Source: Pseudomonas sp. HMWF032 (lineage in GTDB: Bacteria > Pseudomonadota > Gammaproteobacteria > Pseudomonadales > Pseudomonadaceae). From it: a stretch of DNA of 64,000 bases. The stretch's first letter is position 1, and every line of letters starts with the position of its first letter. A model generated the notes under the pieces. The model did not search any database. It was given only the letters and a program-made list of their open reading frames with translations, and was not told the origin of the DNA. The translations under genes and the position numbers were made by a program. Location of the stretch: contig NZ_QAIG01000012.1 in NCBI RefSeq assembly GCF_003060885.1, positions 307,885-371,884 of the forward strand. Direction: 5' to 3'. This document shows positions 1 through 9,886 of the stretch, piece after piece.

Positions 1-1
1 C

Positions 2-799
2 GGCGCGCTGTTCGATATCGAAGTCAACGCCAGCCCGATCCTCGCCGCGGAAACCCTGCGGCGTAACTTGTGGAACGTCGCCTACGGCGCGCTGGTGACC
101 TCCGCGACCTTGACTGCGTTGGGTACCTTTGACCGTTATCGTATGCGCGCCGGGTTACCCAAGGCTGCGGTTACGGCAGTGGTACCAAGCCCGTTCCACC
201 ACGCCGATGCCGGTGTGCTGCGGGTGCCCAACCTGAACGCCGATCCACGCGATGCGGTGGCCCATACGGCGGCGATCATTCGCGAACTGCCGGGACTGGT
301 GGAAGGCTCGCGCGGCACCCTGGTGCTGTTCTCCTCGCGCAAGCAGATGCAGGACGTGTTCGATGGGCTGGAGCGCGACTGGCGCAAGCGCGTTTTTATT
401 CAGGGCAACCTGTCCAAGCAGGAGACCCTGAACAAGCACAGGGCGCGGGTGGACTCCGGCGAAGAAAGTGTGTTGTTCGGCCTGGCCAGCTTTGCCGAGG
501 GGGTCGATCTGCCAGGGGCCTACTGCGAACACGTGGTGATTGCCAAAATCCCCTTTGCCGTACCGGATGATCCGGTCGAGGCCGCGCTGGCCGAATGGAT
601 CGAAGCCCGTGGCGGCAATCCGTTCATGGAAATTGCCGTGCCGGATGCCTCCCTGCGCCTGGTGCAGGCCTGCGGGCGCTTGCTGCGTACCGAAGCGGAT
701 CGCGGCATCATTACGCTGTTAGACCGGCGAGTGGTGACTCAGCGCTACGGTAAGTCGATTCTCAATGCCTTGCCGCCCTTTCGCCGGGAAATCAGCTGA
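2..799 (+). CDS. dinG: ATP-dependent DNA helicase DinG, C-terminal part
   Basis: Partial gene: the frame is open from base 2 and continues off the left edge, leaving about 265 residues of a roughly 700-residue protein. DinG is a superfamily 2 (XPD-like) 5'-3' helicase that unwinds forked DNA, R-loops and D-loops. Helicase domain 2 is visible: TSATL near the start, a VLFSSRK strand, the GLASFAEGVDLPG block, and motif VI with QACGRLLRTEADRG, which carries the arginine finger. The protein ends about 45 residues after motif VI, as usual for DinG. The iron-sulfur cluster cysteines would lie in the missing N-terminal part. The following genes match the dinG neighbourhood of P. aeruginosa as I recall it. 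Confidence 0.93.
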   Translation, partial: GALFDIEVNASPILAAETLRRNLWNVAYGALVTSATLTALGTFDRYRMRAGLPKAAVTAVVPSPFHHADAGVLRVPNLNADPRDAVAHTAAIIRELPGLVEGSRGTLVLFSSRKQMQDVFDGLERDWRKRVFIQGNLSKQETLNKHRARVDSGEESVLFGLASFAEGVDLPGAYCEHVVIAKIPFAVPDDPVEAALAEWIEARGGNPFMEIAVPDASLRLVQACGRLLRTEADRGIITLLDRRVVTQRYGKSILNALPPFRREIS

Positions 800-935
800 G
801 AGATGAACCTGTCGTGCTGGATAACGTCTTAACGCCACACCACAATAGCCGTGCGGTACAACCAAGCCAGATTGCTGCGGCGGGCGCTCTACCCGTCGTG
901 GCCGTGATCAAGCTGTAAGTCGAGGAGTGAGGTTC

Positions 936-3140
936 GTGAAGGTTAAGTGCAGGCTGCAGGCGGGCGTACTGTTAACAGTCTTATTGGGTTATGGCAGCAC
1001 AGTCCTGGCTACGGAGCGGCAAGAGTTATTCAACTTTGTCCGGCCTCTGGATGTGGTACAGGTCACCACCAAGGATGCTGATCTGCCCAACCGCATCGGT
1101 GAGCCGACTGCACAGGGTGAAGTGCTACGACGTGTTGCTTTCCATCCGGCGCAGCAACCGAGCTTGCGTCTATCGCCGCAAAGCGGCAGTTGGGATTGGT
1201 CGCAACAAACCGTGATCAGTCTGCGTGTGCAGAACGCCATGGATTGGGCGCTCACCCTCGATGTACAGATCGACAGTCTGGATGGGCAGCGTTTGCAGAC
1301 CCGCATTGCCCTACCAGCAGGGCCGGTGCAAACCTTGCTGATTCCGCTCAAGGCCACAACGCCACGTGATCAAGGCATGCGCGCTGGGTTGCCGATGCCA
1401 TGGACGCACAAAGGTCAGCGATGGCTGCTTGCCGATACGGTCAGCGGTGCGCTGGACCTGAGCCAGGTCAGCGCTGTCACAGTGTCCATCCCGCAACCGA
1501 AAGCGAAGCAGCAAATCCTGATCAGCCAGTTCGCCGTGAGCAGCGAGCCGCTTTCGCAGGCGGCCTATGCCGGTATTGTTGACCGCTATGGTCAGTTCAC
1601 CCGTGCCGATTGGCCCGAAAAGGTGAAAAGCGATCCGCAACTGCAAGACGCCATCGCTCAAGAGCAAAAACAACTGCAAGATTGGCTGGCCGAGCGGCCC
1701 GCCCAGGACAAATTTGCCGGTTGGCTGGGCGGGCAACCATTTGAAGCCAGCGGTTTTTTTCGTACCGAAAAACGTGATGGCCGCTGGTACTTGATAACCC
1801 CAGAGGGTCATCCGTTCTATTCGCTGGGCGTCAATGCGGTCACCGCGCAGCAGAGTGCAACTTATATTGAGGGCCGTGAAGGCATGTTCAGTGAGTTGCC
1901 TCCAGCGGGTGATGCCTTGGCCATTTATTTCGGCAGCTCTGACAGCCGCAGTGATACTGGTGCGAATAAAGGTCGGGCCTACGCCTCGGGCCGTTGGTTT
2001 GACTTCTACAAGGCCAATGTGCAGCGCAGTTATGGTCAATTCGAGCCGGCTGCCTGGGGCTCGCGCAGTCAGGATCGCCTGCTGGCCTGGGGGTTCAACA
2101 CGTTGGGCAACTGGAGTGAGCCGGCCCTGGCAGACGACAAACGGATGCCTTTTAGCATTCCGTTGTCGATTCATGGTGATTACGCCACCATCAGCACGGG
2201 TGTTGATTGGTGGGGTGCCATGCCGGATCCATTCGATCCGCGTTTTGCCATGGCCACCGAGCGAGCCGTGGCAATTGCCTCGCGCGATCATCGGGATAAT
2301 CCCTGGTTGCTGGGCTATTTCGCGGACAACGAGCTGGCTTGGGCCGGCCCGGCGGATGATCCCCATGGCCGTTACGCGCTGGCGTATGCCACGCTGCGAC
2401 TGACCACCGATATTCCGGCCAAGCGGGCTTTCCTCAAGCAGCTGCGCGACAAGTACCGTAACCAAAATGGCCTGTCCCATGCCTGGGGGATCGAGCTGGA
2501 AGCCTGGGAGCTAATGGAAGACCCAGGGTTCCAGGCACCGTTGCCGAGTGCTGAGTTCCCGGCCATCGAGCAGGACATGCAGGCATTCCTGCGTCTGTAC
2601 GCTGAAACCTACTTCAAGACCATCGCTGACTCGCTTGACTGGCATGCGCCCAACCACCTGCTACTGGGCGGTCGCTTTGCCAGCAGCATCCCTGAGGCGG
2701 TGAATGCCTGCGCGCGCTTCTGTGATGTGTTGAGCTTCAACTTCTATACCCGCGAACCGCAGCACGGCTATGACTTTGCAGCACTTCGCCAGCTGGACAA
2801 GCCGTTGATGGTCACCGAGTTCCACTTCGGCTCGCGTGACCGTGGGCCGTTCTGGGGCGGCGTTGCCGAGGTTTACAAGGAAGAAGAGCGCGGCACGGCC
2901 TATGCGCACTTCCTGGCCAAGGCCCTGGAAGAGCCGCAGATCGTCGGCTTGCACTGGTTCCAGTACCTCGATCAGCCGGTCACCGGGCGTCTGCTGGACG
3001 GTGAAAATGGTCATTTGGGACTGGTCGCCATCACCGATCGGCCTTGGGACGGTTTTGTCAAAGCCGTACGCAAAGCCAACCTGGATGTGCCGAAAACGCT
3101 GCTCAAGCCTGTAGCCGCGCCAGACTCTGCCGCGCCGTAA
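936..3140 (+). CDS. Secreted GH50/agarase-like glycoside hydrolase
   Basis: About 734 residues with an N-terminal signal peptide (hydrophobic stretch ending STVLA), so probably periplasmic or exported. I prefer the GTG at 936 to the in-frame GTG at 927 because GAGGAG sits about 8 bases before it. The N-terminal third is a beta-rich carbohydrate-binding-like region. From about residue 265 a clan GH-A (TIM barrel) catalytic domain begins with FFRTEKRDGRWYLITPEG and GHPFYSLGVN, typical of GH50 beta-agarases. Candidate catalytic acids are the Glu in FADNELAW (about 465, acid/base) and the Glu in LMVTEFHFGS (about 628, nucleophile). The substrate is unproven: agarase annotation in pseudomonads is by family only, and another beta-galactoside or exopolysaccharide is equally possible. 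It stands alone downstream of dinG. Confidence 0.75.
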   Translation: MKVKCRLQAGVLLTVLLGYGSTVLATERQELFNFVRPLDVVQVTTKDADLPNRIGEPTAQGEVLRRVAFHPAQQPSLRLSPQSGSWDWSQQTVISLRVQNAMDWALTLDVQIDSLDGQRLQTRIALPAGPVQTLLIPLKATTPRDQGMRAGLPMPWTHKGQRWLLADTVSGALDLSQVSAVTVSIPQPKAKQQILISQFAVSSEPLSQAAYAGIVDRYGQFTRADWPEKVKSDPQLQDAIAQEQKQLQDWLAERPAQDKFAGWLGGQPFEASGFFRTEKRDGRWYLITPEGHPFYSLGVNAVTAQQSATYIEGREGMFSELPPAGDALAIYFGSSDSRSDTGANKGRAYASGRWFDFYKANVQRSYGQFEPAAWGSRSQDRLLAWGFNTLGNWSEPALADDKRMPFSIPLSIHGDYATISTGVDWWGAMPDPFDPRFAMATERAVAIASRDHRDNPWLLGYFADNELAWAGPADDPHGRYALAYATLRLTTDIPAKRAFLKQLRDKYRNQNGLSHAWGIELEAWELMEDPGFQAPLPSAEFPAIEQDMQAFLRLYAETYFKTIADSLDWHAPNHLLLGGRFASSIPEAVNACARFCDVLSFNFYTREPQHGYDFAALRQLDKPLMVTEFHFGSRDRGPFWGGVAEVYKEEERGTAYAHFLAKALEEPQIVGLHWFQYLDQPVTGRLLDGENGHLGLVAITDRPWDGFVKAVRKANLDVPKTLLKPVAAPDSAAP

Positions 3141-3252
3141 AGGGCTATTCGCCGGGCTGATGGTAGGATTATCAGCCTTGTGCTGGGTTCACCGCAGGCG
3201 TCAGAGCTGAAACAATCTGCCAAGCATTTGGCCGAGTAAGAGAAGGGGCAGA

Positions 3253-4401
3253 GTGGTGCAGATACAGGGTTATTTCGACCTCAAGTTCGAGGTGTTGAGA
3301 GACGCCTTTGCGGCGTTGTTCGAGGAGCCGCAGGAGCGCGGCATGGCGCTCTGCGTGCAAATCGGCGGCGAAACCGTAGTGGATCTGTGGGCCGGGGTTG
3401 CCGACAAGGAGGGTCAGCAGGCCTGGCATAGTGACACCATCCTCAATCTGTTTTCCTGTACCAAGACCTTTACAGCTGTGACTGCGCTGCAACTGGTGGG
3501 CGAGGGCAAGCTGGAACTGGATGCGCCCGTCGCACGCTACTGGCCCGAGTTTGCCGCAGCCGGCAAGGACAAGATCACCCTGCGTCACTTGCTCAGCCAT
3601 CAGGCCGGGCTGCCTGCTTTGCGCGAGATGTTGCCGGCCGAAGCCTTGTACGACTGGCAGGCGATGACCACGGCTCTGGCCGCCGAACAGCCTTGGTGGC
3701 CATTGGGTGAGGGCCATGGTTATGCTCCGATCACCTATGGCTGGCTGGTGGGTGAGGTGTTGCGCCGGGTCGAAGGGCGCGGGCCTGGCGAGTCCATCGT
3801 CGCGCGCACGGTCAAACCACTGGGGCTGGATTTCCATGTCGGCCTGGCGGATGAAGAGTTCGACCGGGTGGCGATTATCTCCCGTGGCAAGGGCAACTTT
3901 GGCGACGCCGCCGCTCAGCGTCTGCTCAAAACCATGATGAGCGAACCCGCGGCCATGAGCACGCGGGCCTTTACCAACCCGCCATCGATCATGACCAGTA
4001 CCAATAAGCCTGAGTGGCGGCGCATGCAGCAGCCGGCGGCGAATGGCCATGGCAATGCCCGTAGTCTGGCCGGTTTCTACAGCGGTCTGCTGGATGGCCA
4101 GTTGCTTGAAAGCGAGTTGCTGGCCGAGCTGACCCGTGAACACGCGGTAGGTGAAGACAAGACCCTGCTGACCCGCACACGCTTCGGTCTGGGCTGCATG
4201 CTGGATCAGCCCGAGGTTGCCAACGCCACCTATGGCATGGGCCCGCGCGCCTTTGGTCACCCCGGAGCTGGCGGCTCCATTGGCTTTGCCGACCCTGAGC
4301 GGGATGTGGCCTTTGGTTTTGTCACCAACAACCTGGGACCGTTCGTCTTGATGGACCCCCGCGCGCAGAAACTTGCGCGTCTTCTGGCTGATTGTTTGTA
4401 G
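3253..4401 (+). CDS. Serine hydrolase / esterase of the class C beta-lactamase family (EstB-like)
   Basis: 382 residues, no signal peptide, so cytoplasmic. The penicillin-binding-protein fold is marked by S-x-x-K in LFSCTKTF (near residue 67; Ser nucleophile and Lys base), a Tyr in ITYGWLVG (about 161) in the Y-x-N position, and HPGAGGS near 336 replacing the KTG box, as in EstB-type esterases. Members usually hydrolyse short-chain esters rather than beta-lactams. The start is the first of two adjacent GTG codons, preceded by an AGAAGGGG ribosome site. The native substrate cannot be read from the sequence. Confidence 0.87.
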   Translation: MVQIQGYFDLKFEVLRDAFAALFEEPQERGMALCVQIGGETVVDLWAGVADKEGQQAWHSDTILNLFSCTKTFTAVTALQLVGEGKLELDAPVARYWPEFAAAGKDKITLRHLLSHQAGLPALREMLPAEALYDWQAMTTALAAEQPWWPLGEGHGYAPITYGWLVGEVLRRVEGRGPGESIVARTVKPLGLDFHVGLADEEFDRVAIISRGKGNFGDAAAQRLLKTMMSEPAAMSTRAFTNPPSIMTSTNKPEWRRMQQPAANGHGNARSLAGFYSGLLDGQLLESELLAELTREHAVGEDKTLLTRTRFGLGCMLDQPEVANATYGMGPRAFGHPGAGGSIGFADPERDVAFGFVTNNLGPFVLMDPRAQKLARLLADCL

Positions 4402-4490
4402 CGGGCTCGGCTAAACTGCGCGCAACCTGGTATGGCCTGAATGGATCAGGCCGTACCCCGTTTTTTTGCCCATCACGATGTGGATTTCCG

Positions 4491-5174
4491 ATGCCTGCCA
4501 ACAAAATTCTCGCTATTGCCTTGTCTGTGCTAATTACCGGCTGCAGTGCCTTTGATAAAGCCGACAAGCCTGAACCGAAGAAGGCAGTGCCGATGCCGCC
4601 CCCGGCAGTGACTCAGGCGTGGCTGGACGTGTATGAACCGAAGGTGCGTGAAGCCATCAAAGGGACTCATTTCGAGTTTGAACGCCGGGAGAATCTGCTG
4701 GTGGTTACCGCGCCCGTACAGGGTTCGTTCAATCCGGACCGGCCGCATATGATGCTGCCGACAACCCTGGGGCCGTTGAGCCGCATGGCCAAGTTGCTGG
4801 AAAGTGATGAAACCATTGGTGTGCTGATTCTTGGCCACGCCGATAGCAGCGGTGAAGTAAAAGCCAATCGTGAACTGAGTCATCAGCGTGCCCGTGCTTT
4901 TACTTCGATCTTTCGTCTCAGTGGTCTCAAGCAAAACCGCTTGATGGTCAAAGGCTTGGGCTCCGACATGCCGCGTGCGGCCAATGACAGTCAGCAAGGG
5001 CGTTCACTCAATCGTCGGGTGGAGATTTTGCTGACATCCAAAGACACGCTGAATGCCCTGATTGCCAAGTACAGCCAGCCGGCTCAGGCCACTACCGTGG
5101 CGGCAGCCAAGCCGGCCACTGACAAGACCGCCAAAGCAGTGGCTAAAGCTGATAAGCCGGCGACCCAGCAGTAG
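4491..5174 (+). CDS. OmpA-family outer membrane lipoprotein
   Basis: 227 residues. The ATG at 4491 is chosen because it gives a clean lipoprotein signal: MPANK, a hydrophobic stretch, then the lipobox LITGC, so Cys 18 should be acylated. An OmpA C-terminal peptidoglycan-binding domain covers roughly residues 80-190, with VLILGHADSSG, the NRELSHQRARA helix and GRSLNRRVEI, where the conserved Asp and Arg contact diaminopimelate. A low-complexity Ala/Lys tail (AAAKPATDKTAKA) follows. It probably anchors the outer membrane to peptidoglycan. Longer starts upstream (to 4392) would put residues before the signal and are rejected. Confidence 0.9.
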   Translation: MPANKILAIALSVLITGCSAFDKADKPEPKKAVPMPPPAVTQAWLDVYEPKVREAIKGTHFEFERRENLLVVTAPVQGSFNPDRPHMMLPTTLGPLSRMAKLLESDETIGVLILGHADSSGEVKANRELSHQRARAFTSIFRLSGLKQNRLMVKGLGSDMPRAANDSQQGRSLNRRVEILLTSKDTLNALIAKYSQPAQATTVAAAKPATDKTAKAVAKADKPATQQ

Positions 5175-5262
5175 ACACTGGCGCAGTGGCGTGTTGCTGT
5201 AGATCAAGCCAAACAGAGCGCTCGCAGTTAAGCTAGGCAAACCTTCATCAGAGGATTTGCCG

Positions 5263-5910
5263 ATGACTCAAACCCTGGCTGACATGCGCCGTGATTACAC
5301 CCGTGACGGCTTGAGCGAAGCGCAGGCCCCGCTGGAGCCCTTTGCGCTGTTCGAGCAATGGTTTGCCGATGCGGTTAAAACCGAGCAATTGCCGGTTGAA
5401 CCCAATGCCATGACCCTGGCGACTGTCGATGCCCAAGGGCGTCCGCATTGTCGAGTGCTGTTACTCAAAGGTCTGGATGCGCGTGGTTTTACCTTCTTCA
5501 GTAACTACGACAGCGCCAAGGGGCAGCACCTGGCGGCCAATCCCTTTGCGGCCATGACTTTCTTCTGGCCCAGCCTGGAGCGTCAGGTTCGTATTGAAGG
5601 GCAAGTAGAGAGGGTGACCGCGGCAGAATGCGATGCCTACTTCCAGGTGCGACCCTTGGGGAGTCGTCTAGGTGCCTGGGCATCACCGCAGAGTCAGGTC
5701 ATTGCTGACCGTGCTGAACTGCAAGGGCTGCTGGCGCAGACTGAACAGCGTTTTCTCGATCGCGCGCCGCATTGTCCGCCGCACTGGGGGGGCTATCGCC
5801 TGCTGCCGGAACGCATCGAGTTTTGGCAAGGCCGTTCCAGTCGTCTGCATGACCGCCTCAATTTCCGTCTGCAGGGTGCGAACTGGCTACGTGAGCGCCT
5901 GGCGCCCTGA
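5263..5910 (+). CDS. pdxH: Pyridoxine/pyridoxamine 5'-phosphate oxidase
   Basis: 215 residues, the normal PdxH length. The FMN enzyme oxidises PNP or PMP to pyridoxal 5'-phosphate, the last step of vitamin B6 synthesis and salvage. Recognisable blocks: [27 protein letters not shown] (flavin binding), [17 protein letters not shown], the [12 protein letters not shown] strand, WASPQSQVI, and a C-terminal [11 protein letters not shown] containing the PLP/FMN-contacting RxHDR motif. The ATG at 5263 is preferred to the TTG at 5257 because AGAGGA lies 8 bases before it. Confidence 0.96.
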   Translation: MTQTLADMRRDYTRDGLSEAQAPLEPFALFEQWFADAVKTEQLPVEPNAMTLATVDAQGRPHCRVLLLKGLDARGFTFFSNYDSAKGQHLAANPFAAMTFFWPSLERQVRIEGQVERVTAAECDAYFQVRPLGSRLGAWASPQSQVIADRAELQGLLAQTEQRFLDRAPHCPPHWGGYRLLPERIEFWQGRSSRLHDRLNFRLQGANWLRERLAP

Positions 5911-5917
5911 TTGCGCT

Positions 5918-6154
5918 TCAGTCGCCGGTGTATTGCCTGGCGACTTGCTCCAGCCAGGCAGGCAAGGCATTGCGCTTGACCCCAGCGGCCTGGGCCTCGC
6001 TCAGGCAGGCAAGCATGTACTCGCGTTTGGCGGGCGAATCGCCTGCCAGCGACAAAGCCAGATCACGGTCGATCCAGCGTTTTATCCGGACGTACAGCCA
6101 CCAGTGGAAGTACAGCCCGGCAGCGCTGGTAATGACGACAATAAAGTAATCCAT
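5918..6154 (-). CDS. Small single-span membrane protein, conserved hypothetical
   Basis: 78 residues starting MDYFIVV. AGGAG lies 4 bases before this ATG, which is why it is preferred to the Met four codons upstream. One N-terminal transmembrane helix (about residues 3-22) is followed by a charged cytosolic tail of roughly 50 residues. The gene is convergent with pdxH, with 7 bases between them. A small protein is found in the same place next to pdxH in P. aeruginosa, as I recall. No function can be assigned. Confidence 0.75.
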   Translation of the reverse strand: MDYFIVVITSAAGLYFHWWLYVRIKRWIDRDLALSLAGDSPAKREYMLACLSEAQAAGVKRNALPAWLEQVARQYTGD

Positions 6155-6327
6155 ACCGCTCCTCATTCAGGCCGTAGCATAGCCAAGTCAATCACTGCAC
6201 TGTACGTGGCGCAATGTCACGGCATCGCTCTGTAGCGCTGTGTAGCTATAGTCGCAGGACACACAACAAGTGACATATGCGCCCCGCTGGCGTTCTAATG
6301 AGAACCTGCCCAATTGGAGAACTGATC

Positions 6328-6789
6328 ATGCGTAAACACCTGCTGCTGGTTGCCTCATTTGCCACTATGGCCACGCTCGCTGGTTGTGCCTCCAGCCTGA
6401 CCGGAGACACATACTCGCGAGATGAGGCGCGTGCTGTGCAGACTGTGCGTATGGGTACTATCGAGGCATTGCGACCGGTGAAAATTGAAGGCACCAAAAC
6501 CCCCATCGGTGCTGGTGCAGGTGCCGTGATTGGGGGCGTTGCCGGCAGTGGCGTAGGTGGCGGTCGCGGCAGTGCGGTGGCAGCGGTCGTGGGTGCAGTA
6601 GCCGGTGGTTTGCTGGGTGCCATGACCGAAGAGGGGCTGACCCGAACTCAGGGTGTGGAAATCACGATCCGTGAAGATGATGGCAGCATGCGCGCATACG
6701 TTCAGGCTGTTGAGGAGAATCAGGTATTTCGTGTTGGGGACCGTGTGCGCATCCTCACTGTGAACGGTACCAGCCGCGTAACGCACTAA
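6328..6789 (+). CDS. slyB: SlyB-like glycine-zipper outer membrane lipoprotein
   Basis: 153 residues. The ATG at 6328 follows TTGGAGA and gives a lipoprotein signal with lipobox LAGC (Cys 19 acylated). The middle is a glycine-zipper segment (GAGAGAVIGGVAGSGVGGGRG, then AVVGAVAGGLLG), a paired hydrophobic hairpin typical of the SlyB/Pcp/YgdI group. The C-terminal part is a small beta-rich domain. SlyB-type proteins stabilise outer membrane protein-LPS assemblies under envelope stress and are often PhoPQ-regulated; no PhoP box was identified here. A clear terminator follows. Confidence 0.85.
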   Translation: MRKHLLLVASFATMATLAGCASSLTGDTYSRDEARAVQTVRMGTIEALRPVKIEGTKTPIGAGAGAVIGGVAGSGVGGGRGSAVAAVVGAVAGGLLGAMTEEGLTRTQGVEITIREDDGSMRAYVQAVEENQVFRVGDRVRILTVNGTSRVTH

Positions 6790-6798
6790 GTCGCCCGA

Positions 6799-6834
6799 AA
6801 ACCGGATCAGTCGCGAGGCTGATCCGGTTTTTTT
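6799..6834 (+). terminator. Rho-independent terminator of the slyB-like gene
   Basis: Twelve-base perfect stem (AAACCGGATCAG / CTGATCCGGTTT) with an 8-base loop and a T-run, 9 bases after the stop codon. Confidence 0.92.
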
Positions 6835-6908
6835 ATGGCTGTTATTGAGCCTGTCTAGTGGCTTGCCGGGTTCCTGCGAAGTCCGTGCGGATTTTTAGTA
6901 ATAATTCT

Positions 6909-6938
6909 ATCCATGACGGTTAGGCGATAGTTATGGAT
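6909..6938. promoter_or_regulatory. Inverted repeat in the sha operon leader
   Basis: ATCCATGAC (6909-6917) faces GTTATGGAT (6930-6938), a 9-base near-perfect inverted repeat in an AT-rich stretch of the 304-base gap between slyB and shaA. It could be an operator or a leader hairpin. No -35/-10 pair is clear enough to place. Apart from this and the slyB terminator nothing else is seen in the gap. Confidence 0.35.
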
Positions 6939-7093
6939 AATCGCTACCGCGTTGCATCGCTGCGCATCCGCTATTGGGCAATACTTCTGTGCCGGCTGCG
7001 CTGCAGGTAGGTCCTGTGATGGGCAGCCTCTAAGCAGGTTTGGCAGTCAGCAAGCCGGGTGCGTGCACCTGGTTCGTACTAAGGGGTTTTTCT

Positions 7094-9886
7094 ATGACGC
7101 TTGCGCTGATCATCGCCTTGCCGTTTCTCGGCATCCTTCTGCCTTTGCTGGCTGAGCGTCTCGGGCGTTCTGCCTGTGCCGTGGCGACTGCAGTCGCGCC
7201 CCTGATTGCGCTGATTCTGCTGCTCTCCCAGCAGGCGGCGGTATTTACGGGCGAGCCCCTGGTGGCACGGCTCGACTGGCTGCCGGAGCTGGGCCTGAAC
7301 CTCAGCCTGCGTCTGGATGGCCTGGGTTTTCTGTTTGCCCTGCTGATTCTCGGTATCGGCCTGCTGGTGATTCTCTACGCACGTTACTACCTGGCCGACA
7401 AGGAGCCGATGGGGCGTTTCTTTGCCTTCCTGCTGCTTTTTATGGGCGCGATGCTCGGCGTGGTGCTCTCGGAAAACCTGTTGTTAATGTTGATGTTCTG
7501 GGAACTGACCAGCCTCGCATCGTTCCTGCTGATCGGTTTCTGGGGTGGCCGCTCGGATGCCCGCCAGGGCGCACGCATGGCCTTGGCGGTGACCGGTGGC
7601 GGGGGATTGGCCCTGCTCGCCGGGATTCTGCTGCTCGGGCATATCGTGGGCAGCTTCGAGTTGTCCGCGGTGCTGGCCGCCGGTGATCTGATTCGCGCGC
7701 ATGCCTTGTACCCGTTGACCCTGATCCTGGTGCTGCTCGGCGTGTTCACCAAATCGGCGCAGTTTCCTTTCCATTTCTGGCTACCGCATGCGATGGCTGC
7801 GCCGACGCCGGTGTCGGCCTATCTGCACTCGGCGACCATGGTCAAGGCCGGGGTGTTCCTGCTGGCGCGGCTGTACCCGGCGCTGGCCGACTCCGACTGG
7901 TGGTTCTACCTGGTCAGCATGACCGGCTTGCTGACGTTGCTGTTCGGCGCCGGCATGGCCTTGTTCCAGCATGACCTGAAGGGCTTGCTGGCCTACTCGA
8001 CGATCAGTCACCTGGGCCTGATCACCTTGTTGTTCGGCCTGGATACCAGCCTGTCGACCGTGGCGGCGGTGTTTCACATCATCAACCACGCCACCTTCAA
8101 GGCTTCGCTGTTTATGGCCGCGGGGATCATTGATCACGAGACTGGCAGCCGCGACATGCGCCGCGTCAATGGCATGTGGCAGTACATGCCACACACCGCG
8201 TTACTGGCGATGGTGGCGGCCTCGGCCATGGCTGGGGTGCCGCTGCTCAATGGCTTCCTGAGCAAGGAGATGTTTTTCAGTGAAACCCTCAATCAGGGCC
8301 TGTTTGGCAGCTTCAACTGGGTAATTCCCGCACTCGCGACCTTGGCCGGGGTGTTCTCCGTGGCCTATTCGCTGCGCTTTATCCATGACGTGTTCTTTAA
8401 CGGCAAGCCGATCGACCTGCCGAAGTTTCCGCCTCACGAGCCGCCGCGTTATATGAAGGTGCCGGTGGAGATTCTGGTGTTTCTCTGCCTGCTGGTCGGC
8501 ATTGTGCCGGCTTATACCGTCGCTCCGTTGCTCGCGGTCAGCGCTTCGGCCGCCTTGGGTGGCGATCTGCCGAGCTACAGCCTGGCGATCTGGCATGGCT
8601 TCAACCTGCCGTTGTTGATGAGCTTTATTGCCCTGCTGGGCGGGATTGCGGTCTACACCTGCCGCCAGCCGCTGTTTCGCTGGTACGACCGCTTGCCGAG
8701 TCTCGATGCCTTGCAGTTATTCGAGCGGGCGATGCGGGCGCTGCAAGGGTTGGCACGCAGCGTGACCCGGCGTTTGGAAAACGGCTCGCAGCAGCGCTAC
8801 CTGGCCTGGATGCTGGGCAGTGCCCTGGTCTTGACGGTACTGGCTTTGAGCCCGCTGCAGCACGTGCAGGGGCCGCTAGCCCTGACGCCGATTGATGCTG
8901 TGACAGCGCTAGGGATGGCCATTCTGTGCCTGACAGCGCTGCTCACTGTGGTGTTCCATCGCCAGCGTCTGATTGCCTTGATGATCCTCGGCGCGGCCGG
9001 CCTGATGGTCGCCCTGGGCTTTGCGCGGTTTTCCGCGCCGGATCTGGCCCTGACGCAGATATCCGTCGAGGTGGTGACCCTGATCCTGCTGATGTTGGCG
9101 CTGTATTTCATGCCGGATCGCACCCCTGTCGAGTCCAGCCGTCTGCGCATACTGCGCGATGTTGGTCTGGCCGGCGGGGTGGGCGTGCTGATCGCGCTGC
9201 TTGCCTATGCGGTGATGACGCGGCCGTATCAGAGCATTGCTGCGTTCTTCCTGGAGAACAGCGTGCCGGGTGGCGGCGGTACTAACGTGGTCAACGTCAT
9301 CCTGGTCGACTTCCGTGGCTTCGATACCCTGGGCGAAATCGGCGTGCTGGCGATTGCTGCCGTCGGCATCTATGCGCTGCTGCATGGGCTGCACCTGCCG
9401 CATCCTGAGCGCGATGTGCATGGCCGCCTGTGGTCCACCGACAGCCACCCGATGATCCTCGACAAGCTCTCGCGGGTTCTCCTGCCGCTGGCGCTGCTGA
9501 TCTCGGCGTTTATCTTCTTGCGCGGCCACAACTTGCCGGGCGGCGGCTTTATCGCCGGGCTGATCACCGCCGTGGCGCTGATTCTGCAATACATCTCCCA
9601 CGGCGTGACCTGGACGCAAACCCGCCAGCCGCTGAGTTATCACGTGGTGGCCGGTAGCGGCGTGCTGTTGGCCGGGTTGACCGGGCTGGGCAGCTGGTTG
9701 TTCGGCTATCCGTTCCTGACCACCACCTTCGGACATTTCCATATCCCGCTGATTGGCGAAATCGAATTGGCCAGCGCCATGCTGTTTGACCTGGGGGTGT
9801 ACCTGACCGTGGTCGGGGCGACCTTGTTGATCCTTTCCAATCTCGGCCACGTCAGTCAGGACGAATCCAGCCAGGAGGTGCTCTGA
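7094..9886 (+). CDS. shaA: Na+(K+)/H+ antiporter subunit A, fused A-B type
   Basis: About 930 residues. The ATG at 7094 follows AAGGGG by 7 bases. This is the largest Sha/Mrp/Pha subunit, homologous to NuoL, with some 18-20 membrane helices. The antiporter core shows the conserved helix with [22 protein letters not shown], the [11 protein letters not shown] segment (proton-channel Lys/His region), and [14 protein letters not shown]. The C-terminal 250 residues (from about [15 protein letters not shown]) correspond to the MnhB subunit, so A and B are one polypeptide, as in the six-gene group 2 operons of Pseudomonas and Sinorhizobium. The complex exports monovalent cations in exchange for protons for pH and salt homeostasis. 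First gene of a six-gene overlapping operon. Confidence 0.95.
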   Translation: MTLALIIALPFLGILLPLLAERLGRSACAVATAVAPLIALILLLSQQAAVFTGEPLVARLDWLPELGLNLSLRLDGLGFLFALLILGIGLLVILYARYYLADKEPMGRFFAFLLLFMGAMLGVVLSENLLLMLMFWELTSLASFLLIGFWGGRSDARQGARMALAVTGGGGLALLAGILLLGHIVGSFELSAVLAAGDLIRAHALYPLTLILVLLGVFTKSAQFPFHFWLPHAMAAPTPVSAYLHSATMVKAGVFLLARLYPALADSDWWFYLVSMTGLLTLLFGAGMALFQHDLKGLLAYSTISHLGLITLLFGLDTSLSTVAAVFHIINHATFKASLFMAAGIIDHETGSRDMRRVNGMWQYMPHTALLAMVAASAMAGVPLLNGFLSKEMFFSETLNQGLFGSFNWVIPALATLAGVFSVAYSLRFIHDVFFNGKPIDLPKFPPHEPPRYMKVPVEILVFLCLLVGIVPAYTVAPLLAVSASAALGGDLPSYSLAIWHGFNLPLLMSFIALLGGIAVYTCRQPLFRWYDRLPSLDALQLFERAMRALQGLARSVTRRLENGSQQRYLAWMLGSALVLTVLALSPLQHVQGPLALTPIDAVTALGMAILCLTALLTVVFHRQRLIALMILGAAGLMVALGFARFSAPDLALTQISVEVVTLILLMLALYFMPDRTPVESSRLRILRDVGLAGGVGVLIALLAYAVMTRPYQSIAAFFLENSVPGGGGTNVVNVILVDFRGFDTLGEIGVLAIAAVGIYALLHGLHLPHPERDVHGRLWSTDSHPMILDKLSRVLLPLALLISAFIFLRGHNLPGGGFIAGLITAVALILQYISHGVTWTQTRQPLSYHVVAGSGVLLAGLTGLGSWLFGYPFLTTTFGHFHIPLIGEIELASAMLFDLGVYLTVVGATLLILSNLGHVSQDESSQEVL

